DNA of 35,253 bases from Streptomyces sp. ISL-36 (GCF_018614205.1 NZ_JAGGOS010000066.1:1-35253); one strand, 5' to 3'; counted from the first letter of the stretch, positions 24,809 to 35,253 are shown. The notes: generated by a model from the sequence alone, not told the origin. Numbers and translations are program-made.

Positions 24809-26611
24809 TCAGTGCGTGCCGAAGGCGAGCGCCAGGTACTTCTTGTCGTCCGTGGAGGACGACTCACGCGGCTTGCTGATCATCACCGCGGAGATGAACA
24901 TCCGGCCGTTCGCGTAGAGGATCTCGCTGTAGTCCTCGGAGAAGCTGCCCTCCGCGTCGCGGACCACCTCGTCCGAGGGGTTCTCCAGCAGCACCGTCGA
25001 CTTCATGGTGCCGCCGTCGAGGGAGACGATCTGGCCGCCCTTGTCGTACGGCGGAGACTTGTAGGCGATGATGTTGCCGCCGTCCATCCGCAGCGGGATC
25101 AGCGTGTAGCGGTCGCCCGCGTCCGCCTTCTCGGGGGTCGGCTTCCCGGTGGCCAGGTCGAACGAGACGATCTCGTTGGTCTCGTCGCCGTACTCCCCGG
25201 TGGAGCCCTCGTGCTCCTCGGTCGGCAGGTAGAGCCGGCCGTTGCCGACGACGACCTTCGAGCAGGTCTCCACCTCGGTGGAGCGGCAGCGGGCCGCGTA
25301 ACGGTCCGCGTCCGCCGCGATCTTCACCTTCAGCTTGCCGGTCTTCTCGTCGATGGAGAAGAAGTCCGAGATGCCGCTGCCGTCGCCGGCGGTCTCGCCG
25401 ACATCGGCCGCGACGACCAGCGGCTTGGTCGAGACGATCGCGGCGTACTTCACGCCCGCGGGCATCTTGTACTGGGAGATCGGCGCACCGGTCAGCGGGT
25501 TGAGGTTCTGGATGATGACGTACTGGCTGTCGTACGGCCCGCACTTGCGCGCCGCGACCAGGCCCTCGCCGCCGCCGTACCCCATGTCGTAGCAGTCCTG
25601 GGCGTTGGCCTGCGGCTTCCAGCGGGGGTTGCCGTTGGCCAGGTCGAAGGCGGCCCCGCCGTCGGTGCCGCCCGCCGCGACGGTCGTGCCGCTCAGGGTG
25701 ACCTCGCTGAACCGGGCCTTGCTGTCACCGGCGTTGCCGCCGGTCACCGACGTGGACCAGACCAGCTTGCCGGTGTTCAGGTCGACGACGCCGACCTCGG
25801 TGCACGGCTGGTAGTAGCGCGGCCCGACCCGCTTGGTCGCCTCGAAGAGGATGGCCGTCTTGTGGTCGGCGGTGACATGGCGCGTGGTGCCGCAGACCTG
25901 GCCGGGCAGGGGCAGGGTCCAGGACGGGGTGCCCTTGTCGAGGTCGTAGCCGACGATCGAGTCGACGCCCGTCTTCACGTACGCCTTCTCGGTGATCCAG
26001 GAGCCGGCCACGTCGGTGATGTCGGGGACCTTGGGCTCGGGAAGCTGGAAGGTCAGCTTGGCCTGGGTGTCGGCCGGGACCTTCTCCTTGCCGTTGCCGC
26101 CGAGTCCGTTGCCGCCGGTGCCGCCCTTGCCCTGGGTCGAACCGGTGCTGCCCTTGGCGTTCTCCTCCTCCTCACCGCCGCCGGAGGCGGCGTACCAGAC
26201 GCCGGCGCCGACGATCAGGACGACGGCGACCACGGCGGCGATGACGATCTGCATCTGCGCCGAGAGCTTCTTGCCGCCGGAGGGCGGGGGCGTGGACGCC
26301 TGCGGGTACTGCGGCTGGGTCGGGTAGCCGTACTGCGGCGGCTGCTGCTGGGGGTAGCCGTACTGCGGCTGCGTCGGCGGCTGCTGGGGGTAGCCGTACT
26401 GCGGCTGCGTCGGCGGCTGCTGCGGGTAGCCGTAGGGCTGCTGGTCCGCCGGCTGCTGCTGGGGGTAGCCGTACGGCGGCTGGGCCGGCGGCTGCTGCGG
26501 CGGGGGCGTCGGCGCGCCGAACCCACCCGGCGGGGGGTCCTGGGGCGCGCCGAAACCGCCCGGCGGCGGGCCGGGCGGCTGGTTGGGCGGGGGTGGAGGC
26601 GGCTGGGTCAT
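24809..26611 (-). CDS. Membrane-anchored PQQ-like beta-propeller protein (1 of 3, last in operon)
   Basis: A 600-residue protein. Residues 1-105 are cytosolic and rich in Pro, Gln, Gly and Tyr, with 'YGYPQQPPTQPQ' repeats. One membrane helix follows (about 115-137, 'MQIVIAAVVAVVLIVGAGVW'). The rest is extracytoplasmic: an acidic Gly/Thr-rich linker, then a propeller with repeated strands such as 'GVVDLNTGKLVWS', 'AFDLANGNPRW' and 'SFDLATGKPTPEK'. It keeps three Cys pairs (VCGTTR...QPCTE, DCYDMGY...RKCGPYD, ARCRSTEVETCSK). No PQQ-enzyme residues are evident, so it is a binding or sensing protein. ATG at 26611 opens the Pro-rich segment. It is the third of three tandem paralogs. Confidence 0.85.
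   Translation of the reverse strand: MTQPPPPPPNQPPGPPPGGFGAPQDPPPGGFGAPTPPPQQPPAQPPYGYPQQQPADQQPYGYPQQPPTQPQYGYPQQPPTQPQYGYPQQQPPQYGYPTQPQYPQASTPPPSGGKKLSAQMQIVIAAVVAVVLIVGAGVWYAASGGGEEEENAKGSTGSTQGKGGTGGNGLGGNGKEKVPADTQAKLTFQLPEPKVPDITDVAGSWITEKAYVKTGVDSIVGYDLDKGTPSWTLPLPGQVCGTTRHVTADHKTAILFEATKRVGPRYYQPCTEVGVVDLNTGKLVWSTSVTGGNAGDSKARFSEVTLSGTTVAAGGTDGGAAFDLANGNPRWKPQANAQDCYDMGYGGGEGLVAARKCGPYDSQYVIIQNLNPLTGAPISQYKMPAGVKYAAIVSTKPLVVAADVGETAGDGSGISDFFSIDEKTGKLKVKIAADADRYAARCRSTEVETCSKVVVGNGRLYLPTEEHEGSTGEYGDETNEIVSFDLATGKPTPEKADAGDRYTLIPLRMDGGNIIAYKSPPYDKGGQIVSLDGGTMKSTVLLENPSDEVVRDAEGSFSEDYSEILYANGRMFISAVMISKPRESSSTDDKKYLALAFGTH
26351..26422. repeat. Two perfect 36-bp tandem units in the Pro/Gln-rich tail
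   Basis: The 36-base unit beginning GGGGTAGCCGTACTGC occurs at 26351-26386 and again at 26387-26422; partial units flank it. It encodes the 'YGYPQQPPTQPQ' repeat on the minus strand and may vary in copy number. Confidence 0.88.
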
Positions 26612-26658
26612 GGCGTGGATACCTCTGAGGTTTCGAAAAGAGCGGGCGGGAACCGGTG

Positions 26659-28203
26659 TCACGTGCCGAAGGCCAACAGCGTCTCCCTCTCCAGCTCTTC
26701 GGCGTCGGTCGAGCCGACGACGACACTCTGCACAAGGATGTACCGGCCGTCGCTGTACAGCGCCGGGGAGGCGGAGAAGCGCGACTCGACGCGCCCCGCG
26801 GCGCGCGGGACCCGGAGCAGCTCGACGGGCTCGGTCGCACCGGGGGCGACGGTGGCCAGCGAACCGGGTTCGTCGGACAGCGCGGCCATCCGCACGATCA
26901 GCGAACCGCCCTCCATCCGCAAGGGCCAGGCCATGCGTCCCGGCAGCCCCGGGATGCGCCGCACCGCGTTGCCCGTACGGAGGTCGAAGGCGACGATCTC
27001 GTTGCTCTTGCCCTTGCCGGCCCCGGTGGTGGCCAGGTAGGCGGTGGTGTCGTCCACGACGACCTGACAGCGCTCCAGGTTGCCCTCGTGGGCGACGTCG
27101 TCCGCGCACCCCTCGGCGTACTGGTCGTTGCCCTTGAGCGAGGAACGCTTCGTCCCGTCCTCGTTGAGGACGACGATGCCGTGGCCGCCCTGGGCGCGGT
27201 AGGTGGCCGAGACGACGAGCGGCCGTACGGACAGGACGTGGTCGACCCGGTAGCCGGCCGGCAGCCGGTACTTCCAGCGGGACTTGCCGGTCACCGGATC
27301 CACCTCGTGGATCTCCTCCTGCGGCTTGTCCGCGTCGGAGGTGGGGCAGGAGACCGCGGCGACGAGCTTCGGGCCGCCGGCGTACGCGTACGGCTGGCAC
27401 CGGCTCTCCTCCCACCGGCCGAACAGCTGTTTGCCGTCGCTGAGACGGTAGCCGCTCGAGTACCCGGCCCGGCCCGCGGTGACGGTGCCCCCGCTGATCG
27501 CGATCGAGTAGTCGTACATGAAGTCGAACTTGCCCTCCTTGACGATCTTCTGCTGCCAGCCGGCCTTGCCGGTGCGCAGGTCGACCATCTGGAGCCGACG
27601 GCATTCGACGACTTCCGCGTGGAGGCGGTCCTTGAGGGAGAGCGCGATCTTGCCGTCCGCGGAGGCCAGTTGCGGCGCCCGGCAGATCTCGGTGTCCAGC
27701 GTCAGGCGCCACTTCACCGTGCCGTCCACGACCGAATGGGCCGTGACGTTGCGGTACATGGCGGTGACGACGGTGTCCCCGACCAGCCAGGGGCCGAAGA
27801 CGTCGCCGCCGAGTCCGGGCACGTCGATGTCGTTCTTCCGGACCCAGAGGACGGACGCGTCGCCCGGGGCGCGGCCCGCGTTGTAGCGGGCCGCGTCCGC
27901 GGCGTCGGGCGCGGGCGGGCCGGCCGGCCCGGTGGCCGTACCCGACGGGGTGGGAGCGGTGCTCCCGGTCGCCTTGTCGTCCGTGCGGTCCTCGGCTCCG
28001 TCCAGCGCGTACCAGGTCACTCCGCCCACGGCCAGCAGCGCCGCCACGACGGCCGCGACGACCGCTTTCGCACGGCGCCGGCGGGGCGGGGGCGGCGGCA
28101 CGACGGGGTCGGCGGCCCCGCCCCCGTACGGGTTGAGTCGGCCGTACGGCCCGTACGTCGGCTGCTGGGGCGGGGGCGGGCCGGGCTGTCGAGGTGTCGT
28201 CAT
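26659..28203 (-). CDS. Membrane-anchored PQQ-like beta-propeller protein (2 of 3)
   Basis: A 514-residue paralog of its two neighbours with a shorter cytosolic tail (about 45 residues, Pro-rich, then 'PRRRRAKA'), one membrane helix (about 46-66, 'VVAAVVAALLAVGGVTWYAL'), a Thr/Pro/Gly linker and an extracytoplasmic propeller. Typical strands are 'MVDLRTGKAGWQQK', 'EVDPVTGKSRWKY' and 'AFDLRTGNAVRR'. Three Cys pairs align with those of the paralogs (EICRAPQ...VECRRLQ, SRCQPYA...VSCPTSD, EGCADD...ERCQVV). ATG at 28203 lies 16 bases after the stop of the upstream paralog, with GAGGG in range, so the genes form one operon. The ligand is unknown. Confidence 0.87.
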   Translation of the reverse strand: MTTPRQPGPPPPQQPTYGPYGRLNPYGGGAADPVVPPPPPRRRRAKAVVAAVVAALLAVGGVTWYALDGAEDRTDDKATGSTAPTPSGTATGPAGPPAPDAADAARYNAGRAPGDASVLWVRKNDIDVPGLGGDVFGPWLVGDTVVTAMYRNVTAHSVVDGTVKWRLTLDTEICRAPQLASADGKIALSLKDRLHAEVVECRRLQMVDLRTGKAGWQQKIVKEGKFDFMYDYSIAISGGTVTAGRAGYSSGYRLSDGKQLFGRWEESRCQPYAYAGGPKLVAAVSCPTSDADKPQEEIHEVDPVTGKSRWKYRLPAGYRVDHVLSVRPLVVSATYRAQGGHGIVVLNEDGTKRSSLKGNDQYAEGCADDVAHEGNLERCQVVVDDTTAYLATTGAGKGKSNEIVAFDLRTGNAVRRIPGLPGRMAWPLRMEGGSLIVRMAALSDEPGSLATVAPGATEPVELLRVPRAAGRVESRFSASPALYSDGRYILVQSVVVGSTDAEELERETLLAFGT

Positions 28204-28219
28204 GGGAGTCGGACAGCCC

Positions 28220-30031
28220 TCACTTGCTGAAGGCCATCATCGTCTTGACTTCCTTCTCCTCCTTGTCGTTCGAGGCGCTCACCCGCCCGCTGGTCACGAC
28301 GAACGTCCCGTTGCCGTAGGCGAAGCCCGGGTCGTAGAAGGTGTTCTCGATCTCCGCCGTCGACGCCGGGTGCTGGAGCACGATCTTCGGCGCACCACCG
28401 GTCGGGGCGAGGGTGGCGACCGCGCCGCCCGCGTCGTAGGAGGCGTCCATGTAGAGCAGGACGTCCGAGCCCTCCATGCGCAGCGGGGTGATGGTCCGCT
28501 CGGCGGGGGCCGCGGCGCGCCACTTGGACTTGCCGGTGTTCAGGTCGAAGGCGACGACCGCGTTGGCGGTGCGGTAGTTGTCGGACTCCGTGGCCATGTA
28601 GAAGGTGTTGGCGTCGGCGGCGACACCGGTGCAGCCCTGGAGGTTGCGGCCGAAGACGACGAAGGCGCCGCCGCAGTTGGGCGCGTACTTGTCCGTGCCG
28701 CCCTGGATCTGCGAGCGGAGCTTGCCGGTGGGGGTGACGGCGAACACGGTCCACTTCTTCTCGTCGCGCTGCTGCGCGGAGACGACGAGCGGATTCACCG
28801 AGTAGATCTTGTCGACTTCCCAGTTGGGCTGGAGCTTGAAGGTCCACCGGGGCTTTCCGGTGTTCGGGTCGACCTCGCTGATCTGCTCCTGCTTGTTCTT
28901 GTAGTCGCTGGTGGGGCAGCTGGCGGCGGAGACCAGCTTCGCCCCGCCCGCGAAGGCGTAGGGCTTGCAGCCGCTGGTCGGCCCGGTGAAGAGCTGGTGC
29001 CCGTCGGCGAGGGAGTAGCCGTACGAGTTGCCGGTGCCGGCCGCCGTCACCGTGTTGCCGCTGATGGCGAGGGTGATGTCGGAGAGCGAGCTGAAGCCGG
29101 TGCCCTTGGGGATGGACTTCTTCCAGCCCACCTTGCCGGTCTTCAGGTCGATCTTCTGCAGCTCGGTGCACTTGGCGCGGTCGCCCGCGCTGTCGTTGAC
29201 GCCGATGACGAAGCTGCCGTCGGCGGTGGGCTCGGGCGCGGTCGTGCACAGCTCGAAGGGCAGGTCCAGGTGCCACTTCACGGAGCCGTCGCCGAGGCTG
29301 TAGCCGTCGAGGCTCTTGTACATGCCCTTGACGACGACGTCGCCGACGATCCACGGGCCGAAGACGTCGGCGCCGTTGCGCGGCAGGTCGACGTTGTTCT
29401 TGAGCAGCCAGTTGACCTTCGCCTCGCCGGGCTTGCGGCCGGCGTTGAGGTCGTCCTCGGAGTTGCGGCCGTCGCCGCTGCCGTTGCCCTGGTCGACGGA
29501 GTCGGAGGGCTTCGGGGTGGCGCTGGTGGCGGTCGGCTGGGCGACCGGCTCCTTCTCGTCGTCGCCGCCGCTGACGGCGAACCAGGTGCCGGCACCGACG
29601 ACGAGGAGCGCGGCGACGGCCGCGGCCACGATGACGCCGGGCTTGCCCTTGAAGGGGCCGCCGCCACCGGGCGGGGTGGGGGCCGCCGGGTACGGGGGCT
29701 GGGTGGGGTAGCCGCCGTAGGGACCGGGCTGCTGACCGTAGGGACCGGGCTGCTGGCCATAGGGGCCGGGCTGCTGGCCGTACGGCCCCGGCTGCTGGGC
29801 CCCGGGGCCCTGCGGGTAGCCGTATCCGGGCGCGGGCGGCTGCTGCGGATAGCCGTAACCGGGCTGCGGCTGCTGTCCGTACGGGCCGGGCGCGGCGGGC
29901 GGCGGTGTCTGCGGGGCCTGCGGCGGAGCCGGAGGCATCGGCGGGACGCCCTGGTTCGGGCCCTGGTTCGGGTCCGGGTTCGGGTTCGGTGCGCCGAAGC
30001 CCGGCGGCTGGTTGCTGGGCGGCTGGGTCAT
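28220..30031 (-). CDS. Membrane-anchored PQQ-like beta-propeller protein (3 of 3, first in operon)
   Basis: A 603-residue protein. The cytosolic part (1-125) is rich in Pro, Gln, Gly and Tyr, with four near-identical 'QQPGPYG' units (about 77-104). A membrane helix (about 132-151, 'GVIVAAAVAALLVVGAGTWF') follows, then a Ser/Thr/Asp linker and a propeller with strands 'KIDLKTGKVGWKK', 'EVDPNTGKPRWTF' and 'AFDLNTGKSKWRA'. Cys pairs are FELCTTAP...AKCTEL, SGCKPYAF...ASCPTSD and PNCGGAF...QGCTG. ATG at 30031 has GGGGGAAG upstream. It is first of the leftward operon and is closest to the second paralog. No enzyme motif is seen. Confidence 0.87.
   Translation of the reverse strand: MTQPPSNQPPGFGAPNPNPDPNQGPNQGVPPMPPAPPQAPQTPPPAAPGPYGQQPQPGYGYPQQPPAPGYGYPQGPGAQQPGPYGQQPGPYGQQPGPYGQQPGPYGGYPTQPPYPAAPTPPGGGGPFKGKPGVIVAAAVAALLVVGAGTWFAVSGGDDEKEPVAQPTATSATPKPSDSVDQGNGSGDGRNSEDDLNAGRKPGEAKVNWLLKNNVDLPRNGADVFGPWIVGDVVVKGMYKSLDGYSLGDGSVKWHLDLPFELCTTAPEPTADGSFVIGVNDSAGDRAKCTELQKIDLKTGKVGWKKSIPKGTGFSSLSDITLAISGNTVTAAGTGNSYGYSLADGHQLFTGPTSGCKPYAFAGGAKLVSAASCPTSDYKNKQEQISEVDPNTGKPRWTFKLQPNWEVDKIYSVNPLVVSAQQRDEKKWTVFAVTPTGKLRSQIQGGTDKYAPNCGGAFVVFGRNLQGCTGVAADANTFYMATESDNYRTANAVVAFDLNTGKSKWRAAAPAERTITPLRMEGSDVLLYMDASYDAGGAVATLAPTGGAPKIVLQHPASTAEIENTFYDPGFAYGNGTFVVTSGRVSASNDKEEKEVKTMMAFSK
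29721..29804. repeat. Four 21-bp tandem units encoding QQPGPYG
   Basis: Near-identical 21-base units (first unit starts GGACCGGGCTGCTG) run from 29721 to 29804. They encode the 7-residue QQPGPYG repeat of the first propeller protein and differ at a few mostly silent positions. Confidence 0.88.
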
Positions 30032-30095
30032 CAGCGCTTCCCCCTTGATGTGAGCGGGTTTTCTTTCTACCACTCGGGGCATGGCGCAAAAGTGA

Positions 30096-30128
30096 CCGGT
30101 CCACCCCTTGTTCCCAAGGGAGGACCGG
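30096..30128 (-). terminator. Terminator after the ABC-F gene
   Basis: CCGGTCC / GGACCGG forms a 7-bp stem, extended by CCCTT/AAGGG after one mismatch. On the minus strand it is followed by ACTTTTG, so it terminates transcription from 30166 leftward, ahead of the propeller operon. Confidence 0.78.
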
Positions 30129-30165
30129 CCCGTGATGCCGTCGTTACGCGTTCCGCACGGCTTCT

Positions 30166-31971
<1,806 letters not shown>

Positions 31972-32053
31972 TTCACTCCTGCTGGCGGGGAACGATCGGT
32001 CTCCCAGGGTAGTCGCCCGCTAGCCTGTGGGGCCCACGGGGAGGGATGGGCTG

Positions 32054-34348
32054 ATGGAACCACTGGGTGCCGCCGATCCTCGGCGGATCGGGCCGTACGC
32101 ACTCGTCGGCCGCCTGGGGGCGGGCGGCATGGGTGCGGTGTATCTCAGCCGGTCGTCGGGGGGCCGGACCGTCGCGGTGAAAGTCGTGCGGGCCGATCTG
32201 GCCGAGGACACCGCCTTCCGTGACCGCTTCCGGCGCGAGGTCGCGGCGGCCCGCCTGGTGTCGGGGGCCTTCACCGCACCGGTCGTCGACGCCGACCCGG
32301 ACGCCGAGGTGCCGTGGATGGCGACCGCGTTCGTCGTCGGCGTCTCGCTGCACCGGGCGGTCGCCACGCACGGCCCGCTGCCGGAGGCCGCGTTACGGAT
32401 GCTGACGGCGGGCCTCGCGGAAGCCCTGGTCGGGGTGCACGGCGCGGCGGTGATCCACCGGGACCTGAAACCGGCCAATGTGCTGCTGGCCCTGGACGGT
32501 CCGCACGTCATCGACTTCGGCATCGCACGGGCCACCGACGGCACGGCCCTGACGTCCACCGGGGCGGTGATCGGCTCGGCGCCGTACATGTCCCCGGAGC
32601 AGGCGCTGGGGCAGCACCTCACCCCGGCGAGCGACGTGTTCTCGCTGGGGACGACGGTCGCGTTCGCCGCGTGCGGGGAGAGCCCCTTCGGGGACGGCGC
32701 CGGGGCGGCGGTCCTCTTCCGCGTCGTCCACACCGAGCCCGACCTGTCCGCCGTCCCGGCGGGGCTGCGGCCCCTGATCGAGCGCTGCCTGGCCAAGGAC
32801 GCGGCGCTGCGGCCCACCCCGCGCGAGGTGATCGCCGCGATCGAGCGGCCCGGTCCGCGGCCGGATCCACGCGTCGACCCCCGGGCGGCACTCCCGCCGG
32901 TGGACGCGCCCCGCCCCTCGGCCGGGTGGCTGCCCGACCCGATCGCGGCGGACGTCCTCGCCCTGCGGGCCGCCCTGACGGCGCTTCCCGCACCGGAGCC
33001 GACCCTGCCGCTCACCGGCCCGACCGAGGTGCTGCCCGGGGGGTCCGGGACCGCCCCGACGGCGCCGGACCGGCGGAAGCTGCTCCTCGGGCTGACCGGC
33101 GGCGCGCTCGCCGTCGCCGGGACCGGCACCGTCTGGGCGCTGACCAGGGACACGTCGAAGGGGAACGGCAAGAACCCCCTGGGCGGCTCCGGGGGCACGT
33201 CCGGGGGCACGCCCCGCCCGTCCGCCGAGAGCGTGCCCGACGCGAAGCTGGCCTGGCAGGCGCGGCTGCCGGCGTCCGTCGCCCAGGTGCTCCCCGGGAG
33301 CGGCATCGTCGCCTGCGTGATGCTCGCGGAGGTCGTGGGACTCGACCGCCGGGGCGAGAAGAAGTGGACGGTGAAGGGCGCCGACCACGGTGACATGCCC
33401 TTCGCCGTGACAGGACCCACCGCCCGGACGGTCGCTGCCGTGGCCGGCGACCGGCTGTACGTGTCCGGGGCGCGATTCACCGCGTCGGGCGGCGGGCAGA
33501 CCGGCGGCAGGGCCAGGGTGCTCGGGATCCGCATGGCCGACGGAAAGGACCCCTGGACCATCGAACTGGCCGACAGGCCCGCCATGGGAGTGCTCGACTT
33601 CCCCGGTGTCCGCGACGGCCGCGCCTACGTCTTCCCCATGACGACCGACGAGAGCGCCGCCTACGAGATCGGCGTGTGGGCGCTGGATCTCGCCGCTCGC
33701 CGTACCGCCTGGTTCCACCGCACCGAGGCGATGCCCGTCTTCTGGGGTCTGCCGCAGACCGGCGGCGGCCTGCTGTACGCCGACACCAAGCGGATCGTCG
33801 CGGTGGACGCCAAGGGCGGGGCCGCCTGGTCGAAGGAGTTCCAGGCCGTCCTGGTCGGGGCCGCCGGGCGGTACTTCCTCGTCGCGGACGCGGCCGGCAC
33901 CCTCTTCGCCCTGGAACCGGCGACCGGCAGGCAGGCGTGGAAGGCGGCGGGAGTCGTCGAGACGTCCCTCCGGGGCGACGGCGTCGCGACCGACGAGAAG
34001 GGCACCCTCGCCTTCGTCCTGCTGCGGGACGAGGACGGCGGCTTCTCGCTGGCCGCGCTGGACACCGCGAGCGGGAGGACCCGATGGCGTTCGCCGCTGC
34101 CGGCCGACGCCGAGGGCTCGTCCCGTCTGGGCGCCCGGCTGCTGTACGCCGACGGAAACGTGTACCGAATGGGGGCGGACGGAATGCTCTGGGCCTTCGA
34201 CGCGTCGAACGGCAACCCGCGCTGGAAGTACGGCGGGTTCAAGGGAAACAGTCCCACCGAACTCGCCTGGGGCGCCGGCGACCGGCGGCTGTGCGTCTCC
34301 GACACCGGGGCGACGACCGTCGCCGCACTGGACGCGAACGGAGCCTGA
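32054..34348 (+). CDS. PknB-type Ser/Thr kinase with extracytoplasmic PQQ-like propeller
   Basis: A 764-residue membrane kinase. The N-terminal kinase domain (about 13-275) has the loop 'GRLGAGGMGAVY', Lys43, Glu62, HRDLKPAN (135-142) with Asp137, DFG (154-156) and 'PYMSPEQ'. A Pro-rich linker leads to one membrane helix (about 342-364, 'LLLGLTGGALAVAGTGTVWA'). The C-terminal 380 residues are a PQQ-like propeller ('WALDLAARRTAWFHR', 'FALEPATGRQAWKAAG', 'AALDTASGRTRWRS'), the probable sensor. Unlike the three propeller proteins to the left it has no matching Cys pairs. ATG at 32054 has GGGAGG 8 bases upstream. Codon 114 (32393-32395) is TTA. A second kinase follows 2 bases later. Confidence 0.93.
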   Translation: MEPLGAADPRRIGPYALVGRLGAGGMGAVYLSRSSGGRTVAVKVVRADLAEDTAFRDRFRREVAAARLVSGAFTAPVVDADPDAEVPWMATAFVVGVSLHRAVATHGPLPEAALRMLTAGLAEALVGVHGAAVIHRDLKPANVLLALDGPHVIDFGIARATDGTALTSTGAVIGSAPYMSPEQALGQHLTPASDVFSLGTTVAFAACGESPFGDGAGAAVLFRVVHTEPDLSAVPAGLRPLIERCLAKDAALRPTPREVIAAIERPGPRPDPRVDPRAALPPVDAPRPSAGWLPDPIAADVLALRAALTALPAPEPTLPLTGPTEVLPGGSGTAPTAPDRRKLLLGLTGGALAVAGTGTVWALTRDTSKGNGKNPLGGSGGTSGGTPRPSAESVPDAKLAWQARLPASVAQVLPGSGIVACVMLAEVVGLDRRGEKKWTVKGADHGDMPFAVTGPTARTVAAVAGDRLYVSGARFTASGGGQTGGRARVLGIRMADGKDPWTIELADRPAMGVLDFPGVRDGRAYVFPMTTDESAAYEIGVWALDLAARRTAWFHRTEAMPVFWGLPQTGGGLLYADTKRIVAVDAKGGAAWSKEFQAVLVGAAGRYFLVADAAGTLFALEPATGRQAWKAAGVVETSLRGDGVATDEKGTLAFVLLRDEDGGFSLAALDTASGRTRWRSPLPADAEGSSRLGARLLYADGNVYRMGADGMLWAFDASNGNPRWKYGGFKGNSPTELAWGAGDRRLCVSDTGATTVAALDANGA

Positions 34349-34350
34349 GC

Positions 34351-35253
34351 ATGTCACCGTTGGAGCCGTTGCAGCCCACCGACCCGCCCCGGATCGGGCC
34401 GTACACCTTGCTGGGCCGGCTCGGCGCGGGCGGCATGGGGGCCGTGTACCTGGGCCGTTCGTCCGGCGGACGGACGGTCGCGGTGAAGCTCGTCCGCCCG
34501 GAGCTGGCCGCCGACGCGGGCTTCCGGGCCCGCTTCCGCGCCGAGGTGACGTCGGCGCGCGCCGCGTCCGGTGCCTTCACCGCGCCCGTGGTCGACGCCG
34601 ACCCCGACGGCCCGGTGCCGTGGATGGCGACCGCGTACGTGCCGGGTGTCTCGCTGGGCCGGGCCGTCGCGCTCGGCGGCCCACTGCCGGAGCACGCGCT
34701 GCGGGCGCTCGCGGCCGGGATCGCCGAGGCGCTGAAGTCGATCCACGCGGCGGGGCTGACGCACCGGGATCTGAAGCCCGGCAACGTCCTGCTCGCCCTC
34801 GACGGCCCGCACATCATCGACTTCGGCATCGCGCGGGCCGCCGACGGCACGGCGCTCACGGCCACCGGCATGATCCTGGGCACCCCCGCGTACATGTCTC
34901 CCGAACAGGCCACGGCCGGCGAGGTCGGGCCGCCGAGCGACGTGTTCTCGCTGGGCGCGACCCTCGCCTTCGCCGCCAGCGGCTCGTCGCCGTTCGAAGG
35001 CGGGACGCCGCTGGACGTCCTCCAGCGGGTGGTGCGGGAGGAGCCGGACCTGGCGGCGGTGCCGGACGGGCTGCGGTTGCTCGTCGCCGCGTGTCTGGCG
35101 AAGGCCCCAGCCGACCGCCCCACCCCGCGCCAGGTCGTCGGGTACGCCCAGCAGGGCGCCGCTCCCCGGACGTCCGGCCCGTGGCTGCCGCCCGCGCTGA
35201 CCGCGGCGATCGAGGAGGCGGCCGCCGTGATGGCGCCCTCGGTCGCTCCGGCC
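34351..35253 (+). CDS. PknB-type Ser/Thr kinase (partial, runs off right edge)
   Basis: At least 301 residues; the frame is open to the window end. The kinase domain closely parallels the preceding gene: 'GRLGAGGMGAVYLGRSSGGR', Lys46, HRDLKPGN (138-145), DFG (157-159) and 'AYMSPEQA'. After about residue 275 an Ala/Pro linker begins. The tail and any membrane helix or propeller lie outside the window. ATG at 34351 has GGAG 8 bases upstream and lies 2 bases after the stop of the first kinase, so the two are co-transcribed. They look like a tandem duplication. Confidence 0.92.
   Translation, partial: MSPLEPLQPTDPPRIGPYTLLGRLGAGGMGAVYLGRSSGGRTVAVKLVRPELAADAGFRARFRAEVTSARAASGAFTAPVVDADPDGPVPWMATAYVPGVSLGRAVALGGPLPEHALRALAAGIAEALKSIHAAGLTHRDLKPGNVLLALDGPHIIDFGIARAADGTALTATGMILGTPAYMSPEQATAGEVGPPSDVFSLGATLAFAASGSSPFEGGTPLDVLQRVVREEPDLAAVPDGLRLLVAACLAKAPADRPTPRQVVGYAQQGAAPRTSGPWLPPALTAAIEEAAAVMAPSVAPA

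Noticed and set aside
24809..27712. Leftward 967-residue frame suggesting a fusion of two propeller genes
   Set aside because: Upstream of 26611 it is an out-of-frame reading of the second propeller gene.

Overview
The window is high-GC actinobacterial chromosome, almost certainly Streptomyces. Third codon positions are strongly G/C, GTG starts are common, TTA codons are very rare, and the gene order tRNA-Gln / glmU / prs / rplY / pth / ppc / desaturase / tam-tamR / galTEK is typical of the genus core. No function was tested here; names rest on translated motifs and context.

Layout. (1) 1-3363: a deaminase/immunity island. A partial YrhB/Imm35-like protein with a Pro-rich hexapeptide tail and a SUKH-1 (SMI1/KNR4) protein run leftward. 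A YwqJ-type deaminase and a SUKH-3 protein run rightward from the same intergenic region. (2) 3416-4738: an orphan NarL-type sensor kinase. (3) 4892-5849: a protein with two helix-turn-helix segments and a LAGLIDADG-like domain, then tRNA-Gln(TTG) and a strong terminator. (4) 5956-10013: housekeeping genes glmU, prs, rplY and pth, separated by clear hairpin terminators. (5) 10077-11366: a small membrane protein and a secreted LAETG sortase substrate. (6) 11440-16084: leftward ppc, divergent from a desaturase-TetR operon whose upstream region carries overlapping inverted repeats. (7) 16259-17995: a secreted FG-GAP/VCBS repeat protein. (8) 18076-19546: the divergent tam/tamR pair with a palindrome between them. 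(9) 19544-19707: a MITE-like element with 27-bp inverted ends, which supplies the C-terminal tail of the neighbouring LuxR-type regulator. (10) 20655-23814: the galTEK operon, bracketed by two NarL/LuxR-type regulators, one with a degenerate receiver domain. (11) 24809-30031: three tandem paralogous membrane-anchored PQQ-like beta-propeller proteins. (12) 30166-31971: an ABC-F ATPase. (13) 32054 to the right edge: two tandem PknB-type Ser/Thr kinases, the first carrying its own extracytoplasmic propeller.

How the genes fit together. glmU, prs, pth, rplY and ppc serve cell-wall precursor, nucleotide, translation and anaplerotic functions. galTEK is the Leloir pathway. tam/tamR detoxifies and senses trans-aconitate. 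The less ordinary parts are the deaminase/SUKH island, the tRNA-adjacent LAGLIDADG-like protein, the MITE that rewrote a regulator's C-terminus, the aspartate-less receiver, and the propeller/kinase cluster, which looks like a repeated surface-sensing module. Three genes here carry a TTA codon (deaminase, LAGLIDADG-like protein, first kinase), so bldA control is possible for each. No CRISPR array, rRNA, prophage or full insertion sequence is visible, and no gene-free stretch exceeds 300 bases.
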